Shown here: positions 7,201-12,700 of the stretch, piece after piece
Layout of the letters: every line of letters starts with the position of its first letter
Numbering within the stretch: the stretch's first letter is position 1
DNA from: Dehalococcoidia bacterium
GTDB taxonomy: Bacteria > Chloroflexota > Dehalococcoidia > GIF9 > AB-539-J10
Assembly (NCBI GenBank): GCA_030603485.1
Contig: JAUVXS010000029.1
Span: forward strand, 1-13,965
Length of the DNA stretch: 13,965 bases
Direction: 5' to 3'
The notes under the pieces: model-generated
Database searches by the model: none
What the model was told of the DNA's origin: nothing
The model's input: the letters and a program-made list of their open reading frames with translations, nothing else
Made by a program: the position numbers and the translations under genes

Positions 7201-7541
7201 CCGGATGTGCCGTTGCTCCCACCGACGTACCGGAATCTGTAACCCAGGGTGGTGCTGCGGCAGAGTACGTGCTGAAACTGTTTAGCCAGGAGTCCATTGA
7301 AGCTGAACCCATGACCTCTATTGTGGACATTGCTCGGTGCACAGGTTGCCTGTTGTGCCAACAGGTCTGTCCCTTCCAGGCTGTTGAAGCTGAAACCCTG
7401 CGGGATGGGCGGACCGTGGCTTCTATTAATGAGAGTCTCTGTAAAGGATGTGGCATCTGTGTGGCGGCCTGCCGCCCGGGGGCAATAAAGCTCAGGGGCT
7501 TCAGTGACCAGCAAATTCTGGCTGAGGTGATGGCATTATGA
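4206..7541 (+). CDS. hdrA: HdrA-like flavoprotein with inserted GltD/NfnB-type NADPH oxidoreductase module
   Basis: An HdrA-family electron-bifurcation flavoprotein of 1111 aa, against about 650 for ordinary HdrA. N-terminal HdrA domain: CHCGSNIAG (10-18), CSPRMHEATFR (69-79). FAD Rossmann: VIGGGIAGIQ (146-155), then GGHMAQLDKTFPTLDCSACI (177-196). [4Fe-4S] site: C244/247/250/254. Residues about 289-745 are a GltD/NfnB-like insert: cysteines 294, 298, 333, 337, 341 and 345, FAD motif GSGPAGLACAY (390-400), NADPH motif VIGGGNAAVDAAR (516-528) with VYRRSRAEMPA (541-551), and GVFAGGD (656-662). HdrA resumes with a cysteine-dense segment (750-766), CVGSRD with C849, C862, C866 and C867, and a second flavin strand (VVLATGL). 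Two C-terminal ferredoxin clusters follow (C1045/1048/1051/1055 and C1079/1082/1085/1089). The predicted role is moving electrons between NADP(H), ferredoxin and MvhD. It overlaps mvhD by 4 nt and has a strong ribosome binding site. Confidence 0.93.
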   Translation: MARIGVFLCHCGSNIAGAVNIPEVAEAARRLPQVVHVEDNKFTCSDPGQAAIQQAITEHQLNRVVIGACSPRMHEATFRRTVTGAGLNPYLLEIANLREHCSWVHPDQVEEATAKAIDLVRKAVARVAWQEPLTPKHVGITRRALVIGGGIAGIQASLDIADAGYEVILVEREPSIGGHMAQLDKTFPTLDCSACILTPKMTMVGQHANIKLMSYSEVEDVSGYIGNFRVKIKNKSRYIDMSKCTSCSECVKVCPVELNSEFDENLGKRKATYIPFPQAIPNKYTIDKRGYPPCRVACPAGVNAQGYIALISQGKFKEALEVLRRTMPFAGVCGRVCTHPCEQDCERGQVDQPIAIRTLKRFMADYELKTGREKAAPVEMTKEEKVAIAGSGPAGLACAYDLVRQGYPVTVFESAPEVGGLLRYGIPEYRLPKEVLNNEINYIQELGVEIKTNTPVKNLTEIFDEGYKAIFLGTGAGVSQKMGIPGENIPGVLHSLDFLRQVNFGVKVSLGSKVAVIGGGNAAVDAARIAQRLGAKEINVVYRRSRAEMPAIPSEIEEMEREGIKIQFLAAPVKVLSKDNRVIGIQCIRMELGEPDASGRRRPVPIKGSEFTIDVDNVIMAVGQGVDKATLPEDLDYTNWGTLCVDPVTLQTNIDGVFAGGDVVSDPADVIAAITAGKEAAISMDRYLRGIDMEEGRPETVKRVEEVSKAGVISKARQSMPTLGVGKRKGFDEVELGFDEKTAVEEAKRCLNCAICSECRECEKVCEPEAIDHEMQDEISEEDVGAIVVATGAGPLDHTQFSIYGGGVHPDVVSTLQIERMMNAAGPTGGEVVRPSNGAHPKEVVFISCVGSRDERTGTGYCNKVCCMVMAKQAIMLKEHAPDTHSYIIYVDARGPGGKIFEDFLTRAEKEGTTYMRGQIDSVAKQDGRLLISGQDFLSNETFNIPADLVVLATGLMPNEDAARLFQTLHISYDAKNFLLQAHPKLRPVETAMDGIFIAGCAVAPTDVPESVTQGGAAAEYVLKLFSQESIEAEPMTSIVDIARCTGCLLCQQVCPFQAVEAETLRDGRTVASINESLCKGCGICVAACRPGAIKLRGFSDQQILAEVMAL

Positions 7542-7957
7542 AGTCGGAGTATCAACCTAAGGTCATTGGTTTTTTATGCAACTGGTGTAGCTATGCCGGC
7601 GCTGATATGGCTGGAACTAGCCGCATGAGATATCCCCAAAATATTCGCATTATTCGTGTCCCCTGCTCGGGACGGGTTGACCCCCTTTTCGTAGTGAAGT
7701 GCTTTCAGAGGGGAGCTGACGGGGTCCTGGTCTCAGGCTGCCACCCTGGAGACTGTCACTATACTGAAGGTAATTATCATACTAGGCGCAGGTTTGCACT
7801 GCTTCGTGAGTTCCTTGACTATCTAGGTATAGCAAAGGAGAGGATGCGGGTGGAGTGGGTTTCAGCATCAGAAGGGCAGAAGTTTGCGGACCTATTGTCC
7901 GATTTCACCGCGGAGCTGGCCGGGCTTGGGCCAAGGAGCAAAATTTTAGATGGATAA
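7538..7957 (+). CDS. mvhD: MvhD-type [2Fe-2S] electron-transfer subunit (FloxD/hydrogenase delta-like)
   Basis: MvhD proteins pass electrons from a hydrogenase, formate dehydrogenase or Flox module into HdrA through a [2Fe-2S] cluster. This 139-aa protein has the usual family length and signature: FLCNWCSYAGADMAGTSR (12-29), VPCSGRVDP (41-49), a cysteine at 55 and GCHPGDCHY (67-75). Cysteines are 14, 17, 43, 55, 68 and 73. All are ordinary Cys codons; no selenocysteine UGA is present. The conserved tail WVSASEG is at about 112-118. The ATG overlaps the hdrA stop (ATGA), so translation is probably coupled. The domain is a separate gene rather than fused to HdrA as in QmoB-type proteins. Its position between HdrA1 and the dicluster proteins fits a bridge between the Flox-like genes and the HdrA scaffold. 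Confidence 0.95.
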   Translation: MKSEYQPKVIGFLCNWCSYAGADMAGTSRMRYPQNIRIIRVPCSGRVDPLFVVKCFQRGADGVLVSGCHPGDCHYTEGNYHTRRRFALLREFLDYLGIAKERMRVEWVSASEGQKFADLLSDFTAELAGLGPRSKILDG

Positions 7958-8816
7958 GGAGTTAATCCAGCAGATTCGAGATAAGGCTCGTAACCTTTTG
8001 GAAGAAGGGACGGTTGAGGGTGTCATTGGCTACGAGCGGGCTAGCGATGGTGTTACCTCCCGTCCCCTCTTTGTTTACAACCCCTCTGACACAGAGCGGC
8101 TTATCTACGACGAGACATGCGCTCACAATCTAGTTAAATATCTCCTGGATAAGAAAGGTAAAAAGATGGCGGTTGTGGTTAAACCCTGTGACTCACGGGC
8201 CATCAACCTGTTGTTGAATGAAGGACAGATAGAGCGAGACAATGTATTTATTATCGGGGTTGGCTGTCCTGGTATGGTGGAAACGAATTGGAACCACAAA
8301 AGCGAGACATTGCAGGCGAAGTGTCGAACCTGTCAGTTATCTAAACCGGTGGTCTACGACTTTCTGGCGGGAGGGGAGATTGAAAGACAAGCCGAAGAGG
8401 AAACCTATTCCGACATTACGGAGGAAGAGGCTAAGTCCGTTGCTACCAGGAGGGGATTCTGGCTAGAGCAATTTGGCCACTGCATTCGTTGCTATGCCTG
8501 CCGTCAGGTCTGTCCAGGCTGTTATTGCCCGGTGTGCTTTGCCGAAAGACTCGATCCCCTATGGCTGGGCATCCGCATCGCCCCTGAGGAGAACGACATG
8601 TGGCAGACCATTCGATCCTTTCATTTGGCAGGGCGTTGCATCGGCTGTAATGAGTGCGAACGGGTTTGCCCAGTGGGCATCCCCTTGAGCCTGCTCAATC
8701 GAAAGCTAGAGAAGGATGTGAAGGAGCTTTTTGCCTTTCAGGCGGGGCTAGACCCTGAAGAAAAACCCCCCTTCGCCACCTTTAAGAAGGAAGAAGTAAT
8801 GGAGTTCGAAAAATGA
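7950..8816 (+). CDS. FrhB/FdhB-like 4Fe-4S dicluster protein (Flox-type)
   Basis: This 288-aa cytoplasmic iron-sulfur protein has an N-terminal domain resembling the beta subunits of F420 hydrogenase and formate dehydrogenase (VEGVIGYERASDG at 22-34, KPCDSRAI at 78-85, a cysteine at 106, and C125/C128 in CRTCQ). A two-cluster ferredoxin domain follows: C178, C181, C184 and C188 with extra cysteines 191, 193 and 196 (CPGCYCPVC), then C230, C233, C236 and C240. The extra cysteines could hold another cluster. Such proteins carry electrons between a pyridine-nucleotide flavoprotein and Hdr or hydrogenase partners. No flavin- or F420-specific motif could be confirmed, so the N-terminal domain may be only structural. 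It overlaps mvhD by 8 nt; AAGGAG lies 11 nt before the ATG. The equivalent in known Hdr-Flox operons would be FloxB or FloxC, but which one is uncertain. Confidence 0.85.
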   Translation: MDKELIQQIRDKARNLLEEGTVEGVIGYERASDGVTSRPLFVYNPSDTERLIYDETCAHNLVKYLLDKKGKKMAVVVKPCDSRAINLLLNEGQIERDNVFIIGVGCPGMVETNWNHKSETLQAKCRTCQLSKPVVYDFLAGGEIERQAEEETYSDITEEEAKSVATRRGFWLEQFGHCIRCYACRQVCPGCYCPVCFAERLDPLWLGIRIAPEENDMWQTIRSFHLAGRCIGCNECERVCPVGIPLSLLNRKLEKDVKELFAFQAGLDPEEKPPFATFKKEEVMEFEK

Positions 8817-9811
8817 ACCTATTTGCCTCCAAGGATGACCTGATTCGCTGGATCGGCGAACTCCTCAAGGAGCACATCGTCATTGCTCCAGTCCAGGTTC
8901 AAGAGCAGACCTTGTTTCAACCTATATCTAAGGCGGAAGAGGTTGTCTTTGATTTCAATAACACCACGCTCTCACCCAAAGGATGGTTCCTGCCCCCCAC
9001 AGAGACCCTTTTCTCGGTGCAAAAAGATGATGGGAAGGTCGAGTTGGTTCCCACGCAGGTGGAACGTGATGCGGTTATTTTTGGATTGCATCCCTGCGAT
9101 GCTAGAGGCATTGCTCTGATGGACAAACCCTTCCTAGAAGAGCCAAGCGATACCCTGTATCGAGAACGCCGCAACCGAACAGCTCTTATCGGTCTTGCCT
9201 GTCGCCAGGCGCAACCGGAGTGTTTCTGCACCAGTATGGGTAGTGCACCTGATGACCCCAGCAATGTGGATATCCTGCTTACCGAAGTAGAGGATGGCTA
9301 CATTGTTCAGGTTGTTACTGAGAAGGGAAAGACCTTGCTACCCAAGGGCTTGGCAGAGTATAAGGGCAAAGTACCCGCTCCTCCCGAGCTTAAGGCTGTT
9401 CCCACCAGGGAAGTCATCTCAGCAATGAGGGAACTCTTCAATGACCCTTACTGGGAGCAAGTTGCCGACCGCTGCTTGCATTGTAACATCTGTGCTTATG
9501 TTTGTCCCACCTGCTATTGCTTCGATATGCGGGATTATGCTGATAAAGGAAAGGTAGAACGAGTCCGAAGCTGGGAGAGCTGCCAATCCCCGGGCTTTAG
9601 CCTCACGGCTGGGGGTTATGACCCCCGGACTACGAAGGGGGAGAGATTGCGGCAGCGCTTCTATCATAAGCTCTTCTACTTTCCAGAGCAATTCCAAGAC
9701 GTGGCCTGTGTTGGCTGCGGCCGCTGCGTTAGAGACTGTCCAGTGAATATAGACATTCGCGAGGTTATAAGCAACCTGCAGCAAGTGACGGAGGCTAAAA
9801 GTGGGTCTTGA
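8813..9811 (+). CDS. AsrA/HydB-like 4Fe-4S dicluster protein (Flox-type)
   Basis: This 332-aa protein resembles the iron-sulfur subunits of anaerobic sulfite reductase (AsrA) and sulfhydrogenase (HydB), which relay electrons from a flavin reductase subunit to the catalytic partner. The N-terminal domain contains the GLHPCDARGIALMDK motif (91-105) and ACRQAQPECFC (129-139). The C-terminal ferredoxin region has C221, C224, C227 and C231 followed by CYC (234-236), a lone C257, and the second cluster C299, C302, C305 and C309 (CVGCGRCVRDCP). It is clearly paralogous in layout to the preceding FrhB-like protein but with a longer N-terminal part. The ATG overlaps the previous stop (ATGA), with GGAG 8 nt upstream, and its 3' end overlaps the reductase gene by 11 nt. 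No sulfite reductase or hydrogenase catalytic gene is adjacent, so its role is most likely that of an Hdr/Flox wire. Confidence 0.88.
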   Translation: MNLFASKDDLIRWIGELLKEHIVIAPVQVQEQTLFQPISKAEEVVFDFNNTTLSPKGWFLPPTETLFSVQKDDGKVELVPTQVERDAVIFGLHPCDARGIALMDKPFLEEPSDTLYRERRNRTALIGLACRQAQPECFCTSMGSAPDDPSNVDILLTEVEDGYIVQVVTEKGKTLLPKGLAEYKGKVPAPPELKAVPTREVISAMRELFNDPYWEQVADRCLHCNICAYVCPTCYCFDMRDYADKGKVERVRSWESCQSPGFSLTAGGYDPRTTKGERLRQRFYHKLFYFPEQFQDVACVGCGRCVRDCPVNIDIREVISNLQQVTEAKSGS

Positions 9812-10634
9812 AAGTCCTTTTGTTCCCTATCTAGCGACTCTGAAGACGGCTATCCAGCTAACTCCCGATATCAAGCTTCTAAATGTGGAACTGGAAGACC
9901 CTGACATCAGAGCCAACTTCGACTACAAGCCAGGGCAGTTTGCCTTGCTCTCAGCCTTTGGAGAGGGAGAGGCACCCTTTGGTATCGTGTCTTTGAGTTT
10001 GCAGAAAGACGGTCTGGAATTCGCCGTACGGCGTATAGGCACAGTAACCAGGGCCTTACAGGAACTCGAGCCCGGAGACACGCTGGGAGTGCGGGGACCC
10101 TTCGGCAATTGCTTTCCTTTAGAAGATTATGTGAGAAAGAATATAATCGTCATCGGCGGGGGCATCGGGATGGCACCACTGCGTCCGGTGATTAACAGAA
10201 TACTGGAACGGCGAAATGATTACAAGGAGTTGTTGATCATAAACGGGGCACGAACACCTCAAGACTTGGTGTTTCAACCGGAGTTCCCGGCATGGATGAA
10301 AGCACCTGGAACTAAATTGGAACTCACTGTTGACAGGGGTGATGAAGACTGGAAAGGTCGAGTGGCCCTGGTCCCCGATGTAGTGAAGGAATTGGCACCC
10401 TCGCCAGATAGTGCCATAGCCATTATTTGCGGACCACCGATAATGATCCGCTTTACCCTGGCCAGACTAAGGGACTTAGGCTTTAAGGATAACCAGATTG
10501 TTACTACTCTGGAGGCCAAAATGAAGTGCGGCCTTGGTAAATGCGCCCGATGCAATCTTGGTGAAAAGTATGTTTGCCAGGATGGTCCGGTATTCACCCT
10601 GGAGCAGATTTCGCAGTTTTTGGAGCAACCATGA
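9801..10634 (+). CDS. FAD/NAD(P)H-binding [2Fe-2S] reductase (FloxA/NfnA/HydG/AsrB-like)
   Basis: This 277-aa ferredoxin-reductase-fold flavoprotein likely oxidises or reduces NAD(P)(H) and exchanges electrons with the AsrA-like subunit. The FAD barrel includes PGQFALLSAFGEGEAPFGIVS (starting at 44), with the PFGIVS variant replacing the usual RPYS as in HydG-like proteins, plus GVRGPFGNCFPL (96-107). The nucleotide-binding domain has IGGGIGMAPLRPVI (118-131) and IICGPPIM (208-215). A C-terminal [2Fe-2S] site has C243, C248, C251 and C259, as in dihydroorotate dehydrogenase electron-transfer subunits and NfnA. The start is GTG at 9801, supported by GGAGG (9790-9794) 6 nt upstream; it overlaps the AsrA-like gene by 11 nt and hdrA2 by 4 nt. 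NADH versus NADPH preference cannot be read from the sequence. Confidence 0.93.
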   Translation: MGLESPFVPYLATLKTAIQLTPDIKLLNVELEDPDIRANFDYKPGQFALLSAFGEGEAPFGIVSLSLQKDGLEFAVRRIGTVTRALQELEPGDTLGVRGPFGNCFPLEDYVRKNIIVIGGGIGMAPLRPVINRILERRNDYKELLIINGARTPQDLVFQPEFPAWMKAPGTKLELTVDRGDEDWKGRVALVPDVVKELAPSPDSAIAIICGPPIMIRFTLARLRDLGFKDNQIVTTLEAKMKCGLGKCARCNLGEKYVCQDGPVFTLEQISQFLEQP

Positions 10635-12616
10635 CAACAGAAATTAAAAGCAGTAAGGATGAAGTAAGAACAGGAGTGTATATCTGCCATTGCGGCACTA
10701 ACATTGCTGGAACGGTAGACGTGGCTGAGGTAGCCGAGTATGCCTCGCATCTGAATTCAGTGGTGGCAGCCCGAGTCTATCGATTCATGTGCTCTGAACC
10801 GGGGCAGGAGATGATAAAGCAGGATATCAAAGAGTTGGGCTTAAACCGTGTTGTGGTTGCCTCTTGCTCCCCCACAATGCATGAACCCACCTTCCGTAAA
10901 ACATGTGAGCAGGCAGGGCTGAACCGTCACTTGTTCCAGATGGCTAATATTCGAGAGCATTGCTCCTGGGTAACCGAGGATCACGAAAAAGCCACCGAAA
11001 AAGCCAAAGCGCTAGTACGGGCAGCAGTACGACGGGTGTTCTTCCATGAGCCTCTTGAAGTAAGAGAAGTCCCGGTAAATTCCAGCACGCTGGTAGTGGG
11101 TGGAGGTATTGCCGGTATTCAAGCAGCCTTGCAGATCGCTAACTCTCGTCACAAGGTTTACCTGGTGGAACGAGACCCGTCCATTGGGGGACATATGATT
11201 CAGCTGGACAAGACCTTCCCTACCTTAGACTGCTCGGCCTGTATCCTGACCCCCAATATGAGCGAGGTAGGTTCGCATCCTTATGTTGAGCTACTAACCT
11301 ATAGTGAGGTTGAAGAGTTATCAGGCTATGTCGGCAACTTCAAGGCCAAGATCAGAAAGAAAGCCAGGTACGTCGATGAGGAGAAGTGTACCGGTTGCGG
11401 GGTCTGTCAGGGGAAATGCCCCTGGAAAGTAACCAGCGAATTCGAAATGGGTTTGGGACAGAGGAAAGCCATTTATATTCCATTTCCCCAGGCGGTGCCC
11501 AATGTCCCCGTCATTGATCGGGAGAACTGTGCCTATTTCCAGAAGGGCAAGTGTCGTGCCTGTGAGAAATTCTGTGAGGCGGGGGCTATTAAGTTTGATG
11601 ATGAAGAAAAGATAATAGAGGTGGAGGTAGGGAATGTCATCCTGGCTACCGGTTTTCAGACCTTTGACCCATCGGTCGCTGCTCAGTACGGCTATGGGGA
11701 ATTTGACGACATTATCACCGGGCTTGAGTTTGAGAGGCTATGTAATGCCACTGGTCCCACTGGTGGTAATATTCAACTCAAGGATGGTTCTGTCCCTCGA
11801 AGCGTGGCTATTGTCCACTGTGTCGGCAGTCGCGATGAAGAATTTCACGAGTATTGTTCACGGGTCTGCTGCATGTATGCCTTAAAACACTCCCACCTTA
11901 TCAAAGAAAAGACTGATGCCCAGGTCTGTCAGATATTTACTGATATCCGCTGCTTTGGCAAGGATTATGAGGATTTCTACGAGCGATTGGTGGAGGAGGG
12001 GGCGAACTTCGTCCGGGGGAAGGTTCAGCAGGTCGCCAACGCCAATGGAAAAGGGACGGACCGAGGCAAGCTAACTATCACTACGGAGGATCCAGATAAC
12101 GGCAAGGTGAACCAGGTATTTGCTGATATGGTCGTCCTCTGCACTGCCATCGAACCGCAGCAGGATGCCGATCAAGTGGCTCACACGTTCTCTGTGAGTC
12201 TGAAGGCTGATGGCTTCCTTTTGGAGCGCCACCCCAAGCTGGATCCAGTAGCAACCAGGACTGATGGGATCTATGTAGTAGGTTGTTGCCAGGGTCCTAA
12301 GGATATCCCGGACACGGTATCTCAAGCCTCGGCGGCAGCCGCCAAGGTTCTAGCTGTGATCACCAGAGGCGTGGTGGAGCTTGAGGCAAGCACGGCAGTT
12401 ATCGACGAAGATCTTTGCTCAGGGTGTCGAATCTGTAATCTTCTCTGCCCTTATAGTGCTATTTCTTTTGATGACGAGAAGAAGATCTCTACTATCAATG
12501 AGGCACTGTGCAAGGGCTGTGGCACCTGTGTCGCAGCTTGTCCCAGCGGAGCTATTACTCACAGACATTTCACTACCGAAGAAGTTATGGCCGAGATCGA
12601 GGGCGTGTTAGTATAA
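10631..12616 (+). CDS. hdrA: HdrA-like FAD/iron-sulfur flavoprotein (second, conventional copy)
   Basis: This 661-aa HdrA of ordinary size and architecture is clearly homologous to both ends of the 1111-aa protein upstream but lacks the GltD insert. The N-terminal domain has CHCGTNIAGTVD (19-30) and CSPTMHEPTFR (79-89). The FAD Rossmann is VVGGGIAGIQ (155-164), then GGHMIQLDKTFPTLDCSACI (186-205). The first ferredoxin site is C253/256/259/263 and the second is C300/308/311/315. CVGSRD (397-402) with C397, C409, C413 and C414 is the HdrA-specific cluster region, followed by DIRCFGKDYEDFYER (438-452). The C-terminal ferredoxin clusters are C596/599/602/606 and C627/630/633/637. It probably binds the bifurcating FAD and exchanges electrons with ferredoxin, pairing with HdrA1. 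ATG 10631 overlaps the previous stop (ATGA) and has GGAG 5 nt upstream. An in-frame extension to 10574 would run inside the reductase gene and is not needed. This is the last gene of the operon. Confidence 0.95.
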   Translation: MTTEIKSSKDEVRTGVYICHCGTNIAGTVDVAEVAEYASHLNSVVAARVYRFMCSEPGQEMIKQDIKELGLNRVVVASCSPTMHEPTFRKTCEQAGLNRHLFQMANIREHCSWVTEDHEKATEKAKALVRAAVRRVFFHEPLEVREVPVNSSTLVVGGGIAGIQAALQIANSRHKVYLVERDPSIGGHMIQLDKTFPTLDCSACILTPNMSEVGSHPYVELLTYSEVEELSGYVGNFKAKIRKKARYVDEEKCTGCGVCQGKCPWKVTSEFEMGLGQRKAIYIPFPQAVPNVPVIDRENCAYFQKGKCRACEKFCEAGAIKFDDEEKIIEVEVGNVILATGFQTFDPSVAAQYGYGEFDDIITGLEFERLCNATGPTGGNIQLKDGSVPRSVAIVHCVGSRDEEFHEYCSRVCCMYALKHSHLIKEKTDAQVCQIFTDIRCFGKDYEDFYERLVEEGANFVRGKVQQVANANGKGTDRGKLTITTEDPDNGKVNQVFADMVVLCTAIEPQQDADQVAHTFSVSLKADGFLLERHPKLDPVATRTDGIYVVGCCQGPKDIPDTVSQASAAAAKVLAVITRGVVELEASTAVIDEDLCSGCRICNLLCPYSAISFDDEKKISTINEALCKGCGTCVAACPSGAITHRHFTTEEVMAEIEGVLV

Positions 12617-12700
12617 ATCTCACCGATTATTCCACCCCGTTTAATTCAAAATCGATTTCACCTGTGGTAAGGTTATTACATTCCCCAAGGATCATCTTAT
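12617..12700 (+). other. Gap between the hdr operon and hypF
   Basis: The 84-nt gap holds a perfect 10-nt palindrome AAATCGATTT (12649-12658) and the hypF ribosome binding site AAGGA (12687-12691, 9 nt before the ATG). No terminator with a U-tract and no convincing promoter are visible, so read-through from the hdr operon into hypF is possible. Confidence 0.4.

Noticed and set aside
7538..7957. Selenocysteine in MvhD or HdrA, known in some relatives
   Set aside because: All expected cysteine positions are TGC or TGT codons and there is no in-frame TGA inside these genes.
10574..10630. An upstream in-frame ATG extending hdrA2 by 19 residues
   Set aside because: The extension would lie wholly inside the reductase gene. 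The ATG at 10631 has GGAG at 5 nt, an ATGA overlap, and fits the HdrA N-terminus better.
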